A stretch of DNA of 64,000 bases. Origin: Herbaspirillum sp. LeCh32-8. Its GTDB lineage: Bacteria; Pseudomonadota; Gammaproteobacteria; Burkholderiales; Burkholderiaceae_D. Below are positions 36,944 through 47,361 of the stretch, in pieces (position 1 is the first letter of the stretch; every line of letters begins with the position of its first letter). The DNA lies in the NCBI RefSeq assembly GCF_017814915.1, contig NZ_JAGIPZ010000007.1, positions 1 to 64,000 on the forward strand, written 5' to 3'. The position numbers and the translations under genes were made by a program. Below the pieces are notes generated by a model. That model made no database searches. It was not told where the DNA came from and saw only the letters and a list, made by a program, of their open reading frames with translations.

Positions 36944-38221
36944 TCAGTGGCCCGCGGCGCCTTGCGCCAGGTTCAGCCGGCCGATGCGCAGCGCCGCCGG
37001 CGGGTGTGAGTCGTAGAAGGCCGAGTGCAGCGGATCGGGCGTCAGGGTCGAGGCATTGTCTTCGTAGAGCTTGACCAGCGCCGAGACCAGGTCCTGCGCA
37101 TTGGTGTGCTGTGCCGCGAAGGCGTCGGCCTCGAACTCATGCTTGCGCGAAGTCAGCGAAGACAGCGGCGAGAGCAGGAAGGTGAAGATCGGCAGCGCCA
37201 GCATGAACAAGATCAGCGCCATGCCGTCGTTGCTGCCGAACAGCAGCGGGTTCACGCCCAGGCCGGTGTAGAACCAGACCTGGCCCTTCAGGTAACCCAG
37301 CAGCGCCAGGAAACCCAGCGAGATGGCGAACATCACCACCACGCGCTTGACGATGTGCTTGAGCTTGAAGTGGCCCAGCTCGTGCGCCAGCACCGCCTCG
37401 ATCTCGTGCGGCGCAAGACGCGCCAGCAGGGTGTCGAAGAACACGATGCGCTTGCCCGAACCGAAGCCCGAAAAATATGCATTGCCGTGCGCGCTGCGCT
37501 TGGAGCCGTCCATCACGAACAGACCCTTGGAGGCGAAGCCGACGCGGGTCATCAGGTTCTCGATACGGCTGCGCAGGCTGTCGTCCTCCAGCGCGGTGAA
37601 TTTGTTGAACAGCGGGGCGATGAAGCTGGGGTAGATCACCAGCATCAGCAGCTGGAAGGCGCACAGCACGGCCCAGGCGTAGAACCACCACAGTGCGCCG
37701 GCCTTGCTCATCAGCGTCAGCACCACCCACAGCAGCGGCAGGCCGATCACCGCGCCCACCAGCGACTGCTTGATCATGTCGCTGAAGAACAGCGCGCGGG
37801 TCATCTTGTTGAAGCCGAAGCGGGTTTCCAGCTTGAACTGGCGGTAATAGTCGAAGGGCAGGTCGACCAGGCCGGAGATGATGCCGAAGGCCGCCACCAG
37901 CCCGATCTGGTACCACATGTCGGGGCCGCCGGTCCAAGCCAGCAGCAGGCTGGACAGCGCCTGCAGGCCGCCCAGCAGGGTGAAGGCGATCAGCACGGCG
38001 GCGTTGACCAGCAAGGTCACCAGGCCGAACTTGGTGCGCGCGACCGTATAGTCGGCCGCCTTCTGGTGGGCCGACAGCGGGATTTTCTCGGTGAATTCGG
38101 CCGGCACCGCGGCCCGGTGCGTCAGCACGTGGCGGATGTGGCGCGAGGCGAGCCAGAAGCGGACCGCCAGGCTCAAGGCCAGGAAGGCGACGAACAAAAC
38201 CGAAAACGTAAGTGAAGACAT
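36944..38221 (-). CDS. M48 family membrane metallopeptidase (Ste24/CAAX protease-like)
   Basis: From the ATG at 38221 (MSSLTFSVLFVAFLALSLAVRFWL) the protein has 425 residues with about six to seven hydrophobic segments. The zinc motif HEXXH is in EIEAVLAHELGHFKLKH and the third ligand region is SRKHEFEADAFA. The lead-in SGFGSGKRIVFFDTLL is typical of Ste24-type M48 enzymes, which degrade or process membrane proteins. The frame is open 48 codons further upstream, but those residues are not family-like. Confidence 0.9.
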   Translation of the reverse strand: MSSLTFSVLFVAFLALSLAVRFWLASRHIRHVLTHRAAVPAEFTEKIPLSAHQKAADYTVARTKFGLVTLLVNAAVLIAFTLLGGLQALSSLLLAWTGGPDMWYQIGLVAAFGIISGLVDLPFDYYRQFKLETRFGFNKMTRALFFSDMIKQSLVGAVIGLPLLWVVLTLMSKAGALWWFYAWAVLCAFQLLMLVIYPSFIAPLFNKFTALEDDSLRSRIENLMTRVGFASKGLFVMDGSKRSAHGNAYFSGFGSGKRIVFFDTLLARLAPHEIEAVLAHELGHFKLKHIVKRVVVMFAISLGFLALLGYLKGQVWFYTGLGVNPLLFGSNDGMALILFMLALPIFTFLLSPLSSLTSRKHEFEADAFAAQHTNAQDLVSALVKLYEDNASTLTPDPLHSAFYDSHPPAALRIGRLNLAQGAAGH

Positions 38222-38425
38222 TCTTTCCCTGTGCGAAAATGGCGGAGGTTCAATGCCGGCCCGCCTCCGGGACATCCGGGACGGTGCTGCGCAGCAGGAC
38301 GCCGAATCCGGCTCCGGGTCCAATCCGACCCTGCGACCCGGGATCATTCCCGACAGCAAGCGCAAGCTAGCAAACGAACAAACAGCAGATGGGGTGCGTT
38401 ACCCCTACGTCAATAAGGAAGAATT

Positions 38426-39019
38426 ATGTCACAAGCCGCCGACGCCAACGCCGGGCAAGTCCCCGCCGTGCCGGTCCGTCCGAATGAATTGAACCTGATC
38501 TGGGTCGATATGGAGATGACCGGGCTGGATCCGGACAACGATCGCATCATCGAAGTGGCGGTGGTGGTCACCGATTCCCAGCTCAACGTGCTGGGCGAAG
38601 GCCCGGTGCTGGCGATCCACCAGTCCGACGAGATCCTCAACGGCATGGATGCCTGGAACAAGGGCACCCACGGCCGTTCCGGCCTGATCGACCGCGTCAA
38701 GGCCTCGACCGTGACCGAAGCCGACGCCGAGAAGGCGATCATCGAGTTCCTGAAGAAATACGTGCCGGCCGGCAAGTCGCCCATGTGCGGCAACTCGATC
38801 TGCCAGGACCGTCGCTTCATGGTGCGCGGCATGCCCAAGCTGGAAGAGTTCTTCCACTACCGCAACCTGGACGTGTCCACGCTGAAGGAACTGTGCAAGC
38901 GCTGGAAGCCGGAAATCGCCACCGGCTTCAAGAAGCGCCAGATGCACACGGCCCTGGCCGACATCGTCGAGTCCATCGAAGAACTGAAGTACTACCGCGA
39001 GCACTTCATCAAGGAATGA
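38426..39019 (+). CDS. orn: Oligoribonuclease
   Basis: Orn is a 3'-5' exonuclease that degrades diribonucleotides, including pGpG from c-di-GMP turnover. The 197-residue protein has the DEDDh residues: [38 protein letters not shown], the His-containing [18 protein letters not shown] and the final Asp. A Gln/Ala-rich extension of about 20 residues precedes the domain. AAGGAAG precedes the ATG. It is divergent from the M48 protease gene. Confidence 0.96.
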   Translation: MSQAADANAGQVPAVPVRPNELNLIWVDMEMTGLDPDNDRIIEVAVVVTDSQLNVLGEGPVLAIHQSDEILNGMDAWNKGTHGRSGLIDRVKASTVTEADAEKAIIEFLKKYVPAGKSPMCGNSICQDRRFMVRGMPKLEEFFHYRNLDVSTLKELCKRWKPEIATGFKKRQMHTALADIVESIEELKYYREHFIKE

Positions 39020-39073
39020 GGCGCAAGCGAGGCAGGGCTGCAAGGCTTTGTCTCCGCTGAGCGAAAGCAAATG

Positions 39074-39112
39074 AAAACGGCGCGCTGGCATCAAGCTGGC
39101 GCGCCGTTTTTT
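39074..39112 (+). terminator. Intrinsic terminator after orn
   Basis: Perfect 12-bp arms AAAACGGCGCGC and GCGCGCCGTTTT around a 13-nt loop, with six T in total. Confidence 0.92.
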
Positions 39113-39136
39113 CGTCAATCCGGCAACGCCTCCGTC

Positions 39137-39232
39137 ATCCCGGCGCAGGCCTGGATCCAGCGTCTTTCGTTGCGATCAACAGGCATTGGAGAGACGCGCC
39201 GAACGACACTGGGTTCCTGCTTTCGCAGGAAC
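39137..39232. repeat. Paired intergenic palindromes (BIME-like), copy 3
   Basis: ATCCCGGC-GCAG-GCCTGGAT (39137-39156, one mismatch) and GTTCCTGC-TTTC-GCAGGAAC (39213-39232) span 96 nt. Here the CCAGCGTC flanks face inward, opposite to copies 1 and 2. Confidence 0.78.
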
Positions 39233-39351
39233 GACAGGCAGCGGACTTGTAACGATAGTTGGCTGGCGCGTGGGGAAGCTACTTATCAAGAACCGGGACA
39301 AGGAGCGTGAGGCAGCTGATAGGGGGAGGCATTGACGACCTCTTGCGCGTC

Positions 39352-39371
39352 GTCCCTGCGAAAGCAGGGAC
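39352..39371. repeat. Single palindrome of the same family
   Basis: GTCCCTGC-GAAA-GCAGGGAC with the downstream flank CCAGCGTCG. With the preceding half-unit at 39213 it forms a wider mirror pair. The 400-bp orn-yecA gap contains only the orn terminator and these repeats. Confidence 0.75.
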
Positions 39372-39422
39372 CCAGCGTCGTTAGCTCTGTCTCACAACAC
39401 CGGAGACGCGTTGCTTTCCGGC

Positions 39423-40118
<696 letters not shown>

Positions 40119-40251
40119 GATGGTTAATTGCTGATGCCAAAAGCGGAAGTTTAATGGGATTCGGCCAGCCGTGCGAGCATTGTCAGCTTGTCCACACGCC
40201 CAGGCGCGGCCGCAGGACCGTTCTGACACACTGAGGTCACCGCCCGGACAG

Positions 40252-40257
40252 TACAAT
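40252..40257 (+). promoter_or_regulatory. -10 box (TACAAT) directly before srkA
   Basis: Only 6 nt separate the hexamer from the ATG at 40264, so the predicted first nucleotide is the A of the start codon. There is no Shine-Dalgarno sequence. A TTGACA-like CTGACA at 40223-40228 is too far away (23 nt) to be the -35. Confidence 0.4.
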
Positions 40258-40263
40258 ACGGGG

Positions 40264-41271
40264 ATGACAGAATTCGCCAGCTCCATCCCCGACGCCGACA
40301 CCTTCGCCACGCTTTCCCCCGATACCGTGCTCGATGCGCTGGACGCGGTCGGCTTGTATGGCGACGGCCGCCTGCTGGCCCTGAACAGCTATGAAAACCG
40401 CGTCTATCAGGTCGGGATGGAAGACGGCCCGCCGGTGGTGGCCAAGTTCTACCGTCCGCAACGCTGGAGCGACGCCCAGATCCTGGAAGAACACGCGTTC
40501 TCGCAACAGCTGGCCGACGCCGAAGTGCCGGTGGTGCCGGCCATGGCGCTGGAAGGCGGCGCGACATTGCACCGTCATGCGGGCTTTCGCTTTACCGTAT
40601 TTCAACGTCACGGCGGCCGCGCCCCCGAGCTGGACAATCCGGACACGCTGGAATGGATGGGCCGTTTCATCGGCCGCATCCACGCCGTCGGCGCGCAGCA
40701 GCCGTTCGTGCAGCGCCCGGCGCTGGACATCGCCACCTTCGGCGAGGCGCCGCGCGACTGGCTGCTGGCCCATGACTTCATCCCGATGGATGTGCTGAGC
40801 GCCTACCGGAGCACGGTGCAGCAAGCGCTGGACGGCGTGCGCCGCTGCTTCGAGCGCGCCGGCGACATCAGGACATTGCGCCTGCATGGAGACTGCCACG
40901 TCGGCAACGTGCTGTGGACCGACGCCGGCCCGCACTTCGTCGACTTCGACGACAGCCGCAGCGGCCCGGCGGTGCAGGACCTGTGGATGCTGCTCTCGGG
41001 CGAGCGGGGCGACATGGTGCGCCAGCTGGCCGACCTGCTGGCCGGCTACGAGAGCTTCTGCGAATTCGAGCCGCGCGAGCTGTACCTGATCGAGGCCCTG
41101 CGTACGCTGCGCCTGATCCATTACTCGGCCTGGCTGGCGCGACGCTGGGACGACCCGGCGTTCCCGACGGCCTTCCCCTGGTTCAACACCCAACGTTATT
41201 GGCAGGACCGCATCCTGGAGCTGCGCGAGCAGATCGCGCTGATGGACGAGCCGCCGCTGTGGCCGGTCTGA
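40264..41271 (+). CDS. srkA: Stress response kinase A (YihE/RdoA family)
   Basis: A protein kinase of the choline/aminoglycoside-kinase fold that counters programmed cell death and works with the Cpx response in E. coli. The 335-residue protein begins [31 protein letters not shown] and has [26 protein letters not shown], the catalytic loop [14 protein letters not shown] and the metal-binding [20 protein letters not shown]. It is followed after 27 nt by tag. Confidence 0.92.
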   Translation: MTEFASSIPDADTFATLSPDTVLDALDAVGLYGDGRLLALNSYENRVYQVGMEDGPPVVAKFYRPQRWSDAQILEEHAFSQQLADAEVPVVPAMALEGGATLHRHAGFRFTVFQRHGGRAPELDNPDTLEWMGRFIGRIHAVGAQQPFVQRPALDIATFGEAPRDWLLAHDFIPMDVLSAYRSTVQQALDGVRRCFERAGDIRTLRLHGDCHVGNVLWTDAGPHFVDFDDSRSGPAVQDLWMLLSGERGDMVRQLADLLAGYESFCEFEPRELYLIEALRTLRLIHYSAWLARRWDDPAFPTAFPWFNTQRYWQDRILELREQIALMDEPPLWPV

Positions 41272-41298
41272 ACCTGAACGAAGAGAACAAGATCACAC

Positions 41299-41877
41299 AT
41301 GAAGAACGAGAAGACACGCTGCGGCTGGGTCAACCTGAACAACCCGATCTACGTCAGCTATCACGATGAGGAGTGGGGCGTGCCCTGCCACGACGAGACC
41401 CGGCTGTTCGAGATGCTCAACCTGGAGGGCGCGCAGGCCGGCCTGTCGTGGGAGACCGTGCTCAACAAGCGCGAGAGCTATCGCGCCGCCTTCGACAACT
41501 GGGACGCGCGCAAGATCGCCCGTTACGACGAGCGCAAGGTGGCCGAGCTGCTGGCCAACCCCGGCATCGTGCGCAACCGCCTGAAGGTGGCCGCCGCCAT
41601 CACCAACGCGCGCAGCTACCTGACGCTGTGCGACGAGGTGGGCGGCCTGGATCCCTACCTGTGGGGTTTCGTCGGCGGCAAGCCGGTGCGCAATACATGG
41701 AAGTCGTTGTCCGAGTGTCCGGCCAAGACGCCGCTGTCGGACGCCTTGTCCAAGGATCTGGCCAAGCGCGGCTTCAAGTTCGTCGGCTCCACCATCATCT
41801 ACGCCTACATGCAAGGCATCGGCATGGTGGATGACCATGTGCAGGACTGCCATCGCCATGGCCGCAAGCACGCCTGA
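41299..41877 (+). CDS. tag: DNA-3-methyladenine glycosylase I
   Basis: It excises 3-methyladenine from alkylated DNA in base-excision repair. One hundred and ninety-two residues with RCGWVNLNNPIYVSYHDEEWGVP, the conserved LFEMLNLEGAQAGLSWETVLNKRESYRAAFDNWD and the C-terminal GFKFVGSTIIYAYMQGIGMVDDHVQDCHRH, which holds the zinc-binding His/Cys residues together with the N-terminal Cys. Co-transcription with srkA is likely. Confidence 0.95.
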   Translation: MKNEKTRCGWVNLNNPIYVSYHDEEWGVPCHDETRLFEMLNLEGAQAGLSWETVLNKRESYRAAFDNWDARKIARYDERKVAELLANPGIVRNRLKVAAAITNARSYLTLCDEVGGLDPYLWGFVGGKPVRNTWKSLSECPAKTPLSDALSKDLAKRGFKFVGSTIIYAYMQGIGMVDDHVQDCHRHGRKHA

Positions 41878-41997
41878 GCCGGCGGCCCGGCTCGCCGGAT
41901 GGTTTAAACTCGCTGCTTGCGCCGTCCCGCCACGGCGCAGCCACAGATACATGATGCGGCCTGGCGCCAGCCCGGCCGCTTGAAGTTTGGGAGTCGC

Positions 41998-44900
41998 ATG
42001 ATTTTCGTCAAATGGTTCGGCTGGTCGGTGCTATGGCTGCTGCCGCTGGTCTTGAGGACCGTCATCTCCGCGCTGGCGCGCAAGTCGCCGCTGGGCGGCC
42101 GCGGCGCCATCCGCGTCTGGGTCGGCAGCCTGTTGCTGCTGTGCTCCAGCGCCGCCATCGAGTCGCTGCTGCGCGCGCAGATCAACACCGCTGACGGCGA
42201 CGACGACGGCGCGCGCGCCGACATGCTCGGTTTTGCGCTGATGCAGGCGCTGGCCGGCAAGGTCAGCAAGCCGGTCGCCGTGCTGCTGATGTTCGCGCTG
42301 GCCTTGCTGGGCTTGAAGTGGCTGGTGGGCTCGATGTTCAGCCGCGGTCCGAGGACCGAGCACGATGAGCATCATCCGGAGCTCGATCTCTCCCCGCGTC
42401 GCGGCAGTATCGAGAGCGAACGCGTGCGCATGGCCGGCAGCGGCAAGCGCTTCGGCGGCAACGAGCGCCTGTCCGCCACGCCCCGCGTGCCGACCATGCA
42501 GCGTACACCGCCGCCGCCGCGCGCAGGCTCGGCGCATGCAGGGTCGGGACATGCCTCTTCGCCGTTCGGGCCGAAGCAGCCCAATCGGTTCTCCGGTCCC
42601 ACCGAGCGGGTGAGCGACGGCCAGGCGCGCGAAGATTGGCAGGTGCCCCTGTCGTCGTTGAACCGCAGCGGCGGCGCCCAAGGCGGCAAATGGCCGGCCC
42701 TGAAGTCGGGCACTGCCGGCGCTACGGGCGCGCCCGCGCGTCCCGAGTCGGAATGGGCTGCCTTCGAAACCCTGCGCCCGACCGAGGCCATGCTGGCGCG
42801 CGCCGCCGCCAGCAGCGCCATCTCGGCTGCCAGCGCCGCTGCCAACGCCAGCCTGTCGCGCGCCAGTCAGCCGGAGCCTGCCGCCCAGCATATCCCGCCC
42901 TCGATCGCACGCGTGGCGCAAGGGCAGCCCGCGCCGGCGCAGGCCACGCGCAGCATCCGCATCAGCAGCGTGGGTCGCGCCGCGCGCCAGGCGCCCGAGG
43001 TCGGCGCGCCGGGCGCACCTGCAGACACGATCCCGACGCGCCTGATGCGCTCGCTGCAGCAAGCGGCGGGGTACAAGGACGAAGCAGTCCAACCCGACAT
43101 TGCGCCTGCCGCGCCTGTCGCTCCTGTGCAATCTGCTCAATCTGTTCTGCCGCCGTCTTTTGCCGAGCCTGCCAGCCCCTTCATTGAGCCAACACCGCAA
43201 GCGGCTCCGGTGGAGCCATCGGCGCCGAGCGTACCGATGGAAGCACTCCGGGCAATGCAGTCGGACATGCCGCCTCCGGTGGAGACCTCGGCCTTCTCTC
43301 CCGAGCAAGAGCTGCCGCTGGAAACACCAGCCGAGCCGCAGGCAAACGTCTTCGATGCACCGCAAATCGAGTCGGCCGCGCCCGTCGAGCCTGTCGCCCC
43401 GATCATGCCTGCCACGCCCACCGGTTACACCGCGCCTTGGTTCGATATGCTGGACGATCCGGAGCCTGCGGTTGAGGTGCAGCCTGCAGCGGCACCCGTG
43501 ATCGCGCCCGCAGCTGCGCCGACCTCCCTGTTCGACGAAGAGCCGCAGCCGTCAGCGCCGCCGCAAGCGCCGGCGTTCACTGTGCGTGCGCCCGAGCAGG
43601 CCGCGCCGGCTTCCGTACAACCGGTGCCGGCGTACGAGTACGAAGAGCCTGAGCCCTACGTCGACATCCCGCTGCCCTCGCTGGAATTGCTGGATGAGGT
43701 GGCCGAGGCCGCGATCGAGGTCGATGCCGAACAGCTGCAGGAAACCGGCCGCCTGATCGAGCAGCGCCTGAAGGAATTCAAGGTGCCGGTCGCCGTGCTG
43801 GGCGCCGAGGCCGGCCCGGTGATTACCCGTTTCGAGGTCGAGCCTGCGCAAGGCGTGCGCGGGGCCCAGGTGGTGAACCTGATGAAGGACTTGTCGCGCG
43901 CGCTGGGCCTGACCTCGATTCGCGTGGTCGAGACCATCCCCGGCAAGACCTGCATGGGCCTGGAGCTGCCCAATGCGCGCCGGCAGATGATCAAGTTGGC
44001 CGAGATTGTGCGCTCCGAGCCTTACCGCAAGTCGTCGTCGCTGTTGACCATCGCCATGGGCAAGGACATCACCGGCAAGCCGGTGGTAACTGACCTCGCG
44101 CGTGCGCCGCACATGCTGGTGGCCGGCACCACCGGTTCGGGCAAGTCGGTGGCGATCAACGCCATGATCCTGTCGCTGCTCTACAAGGCCACGCCTGACG
44201 AAGTACGCCTGATCATGATCGACCCCAAGATGCTGGAGCTGTCGATCTACGAAGGCATTCCGCACCTGCTGGCGCCGGTGGTGACCGACATGCGCGAAGC
44301 CGCGCACGCGCTGAACTGGGCGGTGGACGAGATGGAGCGCCGCTACAAGAAAATGTCCAAGCTGGGCGTGCGCAACCTGGCCAGCTACAACCAGAAGATC
44401 GCCGACGCCCACGCGCGCGGCGAGAAGATCCCCAACCCCTTCAGCCTGACGCCGGACGCACCGGAGCCGCTGGACAAGCTGCCCACCATCGTGATCGTCA
44501 TCGACGAGCTGGCCGACCTGATGATGGTGGTCGGCAAGAAGGTGGAAGAGCTGATCGCGCGCCTGGCGCAAAAGGCGCGGGCGGCCGGCATCCACCTGAT
44601 CCTGGCCACCCAGCGTCCCTCGGTGGACGTGATCACCGGCCTGATCAAGGCCAACATCCCGACCCGCGTGGCCTTCCAGGTGTCCTCCAAGATCGACTCG
44701 CGCACCGTGCTCGACCAGATGGGCGCGGAGTCGCTGCTGGGCCATGGCGACATGCTGTTCCTGCCGCCGGGTTCGGGTTACCCGCAGCGCGTGCACGGCG
44801 CCTTCGTCTCCGACGACGAAGTGCACCGCGTGGTGGAATACCTGAAGTCCTTCGGCGAGCCGCGCTACATCGAAGAGATCCTCGCGCCGCCGATGGCGGA

Positions 44901-45153
44901 GGATGCAGCGCAGGGCGACATGTTCGGCGGCGACATGCCCGATCCGGAATCCGACCCGCTGTACGACGAGGCCGTGGCCTTCGTGCTCAAGTCGCGCCGC
45001 GCCTCGATCTCGTCGGTGCAGCGCCAGTTCCGCATCGGTTACAACCGCGCCGCGCGGCTGGTGGAACAGATGGAAACGGCCGGCGTGCTGTCGGCCATGT
45101 CGCGCAACGGCAGCCGGGATATCCTGGTGCCGCCGTCGGGCGGGGAAGAGTAA
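41998..45153 (+). CDS. ftsK: FtsK/SpoIIIE-family DNA translocase with long Pro/Ala linker
   Basis: FtsK pumps DNA at the division septum to separate chromosome dimers. From the ATG at 41998 the protein has 1051 residues. There are three hydrophobic segments (about 4-26, 41-60 and 95-114) instead of the usual four. A disordered Pro/Ala/Gln-rich linker runs from about 130 to 560. The motor has Walker A GTTGSGKS (710-717) and Walker [16 protein letters not shown]. The C-terminal gamma domain, [41 protein letters not shown], should read KOPS sites. The shorter membrane part suggests a second FtsK-like paralogue rather than the main one. It stands alone. Confidence 0.92.
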   Translation: MIFVKWFGWSVLWLLPLVLRTVISALARKSPLGGRGAIRVWVGSLLLLCSSAAIESLLRAQINTADGDDDGARADMLGFALMQALAGKVSKPVAVLLMFALALLGLKWLVGSMFSRGPRTEHDEHHPELDLSPRRGSIESERVRMAGSGKRFGGNERLSATPRVPTMQRTPPPPRAGSAHAGSGHASSPFGPKQPNRFSGPTERVSDGQAREDWQVPLSSLNRSGGAQGGKWPALKSGTAGATGAPARPESEWAAFETLRPTEAMLARAAASSAISAASAAANASLSRASQPEPAAQHIPPSIARVAQGQPAPAQATRSIRISSVGRAARQAPEVGAPGAPADTIPTRLMRSLQQAAGYKDEAVQPDIAPAAPVAPVQSAQSVLPPSFAEPASPFIEPTPQAAPVEPSAPSVPMEALRAMQSDMPPPVETSAFSPEQELPLETPAEPQANVFDAPQIESAAPVEPVAPIMPATPTGYTAPWFDMLDDPEPAVEVQPAAAPVIAPAAAPTSLFDEEPQPSAPPQAPAFTVRAPEQAAPASVQPVPAYEYEEPEPYVDIPLPSLELLDEVAEAAIEVDAEQLQETGRLIEQRLKEFKVPVAVLGAEAGPVITRFEVEPAQGVRGAQVVNLMKDLSRALGLTSIRVVETIPGKTCMGLELPNARRQMIKLAEIVRSEPYRKSSSLLTIAMGKDITGKPVVTDLARAPHMLVAGTTGSGKSVAINAMILSLLYKATPDEVRLIMIDPKMLELSIYEGIPHLLAPVVTDMREAAHALNWAVDEMERRYKKMSKLGVRNLASYNQKIADAHARGEKIPNPFSLTPDAPEPLDKLPTIVIVIDELADLMMVVGKKVEELIARLAQKARAAGIHLILATQRPSVDVITGLIKANIPTRVAFQVSSKIDSRTVLDQMGAESLLGHGDMLFLPPGSGYPQRVHGAFVSDDEVHRVVEYLKSFGEPRYIEEILAPPMAEDAAQGDMFGGDMPDPESDPLYDEAVAFVLKSRRASISSVQRQFRIGYNRAARLVEQMETAGVLSAMSRNGSRDILVPPSGGEE

Positions 45154-45234
45154 ATCACGCACGCGCCGTCATCGTTGGAGCGGCGCAGAGTGCAGGCGCG
45201 ACGGGAAATATCAACGAGCAATCACATACGCGTC

Positions 45235-45330
45235 GTTCCTGCGAAAGCAGGAATCCAGTGTCGTTCGCTGTGACGCACAGGCGTTTGACAAGCGCGACAA
45301 ACGCCGCTGGGTCCTGACCTTTGCCAGGAC
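45235..45330. repeat. Paired intergenic palindromes (BIME-like), copy 4
   Basis: GTTCCTGC-GAAA-GCAGGAAT (45235-45254) and GTCCTG...CAGGAC (45311-45330) span exactly 96 nt. Inner flanks are CCAGTGTCGTT and CGCTGG, and the core contains GCGTTTGACAAGCGCGACAAAC. Confidence 0.78.
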
Positions 45331-45379
45331 GACAAGCCAAAGGATGGCAAGACGAGGAAGCGGTCAATTTTCCTCCGTC

Positions 45380-45475
45380 ATCCCGGCGCAGGCCGGGATC
45401 TAGTGTCGTTTGTCGTGTCTCGCGAGCGTTTGACAAGCGCGACAAACATCGCTGGGCTCCTGCTTTCGCAGGAGC
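45380..45475. repeat. Paired intergenic palindromes (BIME-like), copy 5
   Basis: ATCCCGGC-GCAG-GCCGGGAT (45380-45399) and GCTCCTGC-TTTC-GCAGGAGC (45456-45475) again span exactly 96 nt, with the same GCGTTTGACAAGCGCGACAAAC core as copy 4. The two copies form a tandem duplication. The 470-bp gap after ftsK holds only these repeats and a terminator. Confidence 0.78.
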
Positions 45476-45552
45476 GACGGAGAATGCAGGAGCGACGGGA
45501 TGAGAGTTATGGTCGGCGGATAGGGCAGTCAGTCAAGCGCAGACATGAAAAA

Positions 45553-45585
45553 AACGGCGAGCCGGAATCCCGGTTCGCCGTTTTT
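45553..45585. terminator. Bidirectional terminator before the aldehyde dehydrogenase stop
   Basis: AACGGCGAGCCGG-AATC-CCGGTTCGCCGTT (one G-U pair) with T and A runs on the two sides. Confidence 0.9.
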
Positions 45586-45626
45586 CATTGGGCGTCGACA
45601 GCGCGACGCGCCGGCGCTTCAGCGCA

Positions 45627-47060
45627 TCAGATATCCAGCTGCGTTACCAGCTTGGTATTGATGTAGGCCTCGATCGCCTCGGTGCCGCCTTCGGAACCGT
45701 AGCCGCTGTCCTTGATGCCGCCGAACGGCAGTTCCGGCAGCGCCAGGCCCAGGTGGTTGATGGTCAGCATGCCGCTTTCCACGCGCGAGGCCAGCGCGTG
45801 CTTGGTGTGCGCCGACTTGGCGAAGGCATAGGCGGCCAGGCCGAAGGGCAGGCGGTTGGCTTCGGCGATCACTTCATCTAGGGTGTCGAAGGAATTGATC
45901 AGCGCCAGCGGACCGAACGGCTCTTCATTCATCACACGCGCCGACAGCGGCACATTGGTCAGCACGGTGGGCTGGAAGAAGTAACCCTTGTCGCCGACGC
46001 GCTTGCCGCCGGTGCGCAGCTGCGCGCCTTGCGAAACGGCGTCGTCGATCAGCGCTTCCAGCGCCGGGATGCGGCGCTTGTTGGCCACCGGGCCCATGGT
46101 GGTGCCGGCGTCGATGCCGTTGCCCACCTTCAGCTGCTCGGCGTAGGTGACGAACTTGTCGACGAAGGCGTTGAAGACGCTCTTCTGCACCAGGAAGCGG
46201 GTCGGCGAGACGCACACCTGGCCGGCATTGCGGAACTTGGAGGCGGCCAGGTTCTTGGCGGCGGCGTCGATGTCGGCGTCTTCAAACACCATGGCCGGGG
46301 CGTGGCCGCCCAGTTCCATGGTGGCGCGCTTCATGTGCTGGCCGGCCAGCGCGGCCAGCTGCTTGCCCACCGGGGTCGAGCCGGTGAAGGAAATCTTCTT
46401 GATCACCGGATGCGGGATCAGGTATTCCGAGATCTCGGCGGGCACGCCGTAGACCAGGTTGATCACGCCGGCCGGCACGCCGGCGTCAGCGTAGGCGCGG
46501 ATCAGCTCGGCCGGGGAGGCCGGGGTTTCTTCCGGCGCCTTGACGATGATGGAACAGCCGGCCGCCAGCGCGGCCGACATCTTGCGCACCACCTGGTTGA
46601 GCGGGAAATTCCACGGTGTGAACGCCGCCACCGGGCCGACCGGCTCCTTGATCACCATCTGGTAAGCGCCCGGCACGCGGGCCGGCACCAGGCGGCCGTA
46701 TGTGCGGCGAGCTTCTTCGGCGAACCAGTCGATGGTGTCGGCTGCGCCCAGGGTTTCCATCTTGGCTTCGGGCAGGGGCTTGCCTTGCTCCAGGGTCATC
46801 AGGCGGGCGATGTCGTCGGCGCGCTCGCGCAGCAGGTTGGCGGCCTTGCGCATGATCTTCGAGCGTTCGAAGGCGGAAATATTGCGCCAGATCTCGAAAC
46901 CTTTCTGTGCCGCGTCCAGCGCGCGGTCAAGGTCTTCACGCCCGGCGTGGGCGATCTTGCCGATCACTTCTTCGGTGGCCGGGTTGACCACGTCGATGGT
47001 GCGGCCGGAGGCGCTGGCGGTCCATTCGCCGTTGATGAAAAGCTGTACGTCCTTATACAT
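45627..47060 (-). CDS. gabD: NAD(P)-dependent succinate-semialdehyde dehydrogenase-type aldehyde dehydrogenase
   Basis: From the ATG at 47060 ([27 protein letters not shown] upstream) the protein has 477 residues, the size of the family. Visible are [34 protein letters not shown], the catalytic Glu in TMELGGHAP and the catalytic Cys in [12 protein letters not shown]. The overall pattern is closest to succinate-semialdehyde dehydrogenases, but other short-chain semialdehydes are possible, so the symbol is tentative. The frame is open far upstream, but that part is not coding in family terms. Monocistronic. Confidence 0.82.
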   Translation of the reverse strand: MYKDVQLFINGEWTASASGRTIDVVNPATEEVIGKIAHAGREDLDRALDAAQKGFEIWRNISAFERSKIMRKAANLLRERADDIARLMTLEQGKPLPEAKMETLGAADTIDWFAEEARRTYGRLVPARVPGAYQMVIKEPVGPVAAFTPWNFPLNQVVRKMSAALAAGCSIIVKAPEETPASPAELIRAYADAGVPAGVINLVYGVPAEISEYLIPHPVIKKISFTGSTPVGKQLAALAGQHMKRATMELGGHAPAMVFEDADIDAAAKNLAASKFRNAGQVCVSPTRFLVQKSVFNAFVDKFVTYAEQLKVGNGIDAGTTMGPVANKRRIPALEALIDDAVSQGAQLRTGGKRVGDKGYFFQPTVLTNVPLSARVMNEEPFGPLALINSFDTLDEVIAEANRLPFGLAAYAFAKSAHTKHALASRVESGMLTINHLGLALPELPFGGIKDSGYGSEGGTEAIEAYINTKLVTQLDI

Positions 47061-47361
47061 GTGCGATCCTCGTTCGTCTGGTTGGGGAATGCCACCGGCG
47101 GCGTTTGCGGCGCGGCGCAGGGGGATGCGGCTGTCGGTGTGGTTATTGAGGCAACGTTGCCGTTGTCTTGTGGATGCTGTCTTGTTTGTCGCGGGGACGG
47201 TATTTATACCATGCATCGCAGCATCGCGTCTTGCCCCAGGGGCGGTGTGGGCGGGCCTCCGACAGCGCCTTCCGACAAGTGGGTCAGCGCGGCTGTGGCA
47301 CAGGAACAATCGAAATGGCGCTGGGTCAGACCGGCAGATCAGATGCCAAAGCGAGGCACCC
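47061..47361. other. Divergent intergenic region gabD / yihY
   Basis: Three hundred bp with promoters for both genes. A small palindrome GGTATTTATACC (47199-47210) contains TATAAA on the minus strand and could be a -10 for the dehydrogenase gene. I see no other motif. Confidence 0.35.

Noticed and set aside
45235-45475. Short CRISPR array after ftsK
   Set aside because: The palindromes alternate in orientation and their interiors are shared rather than unique; no cas genes.
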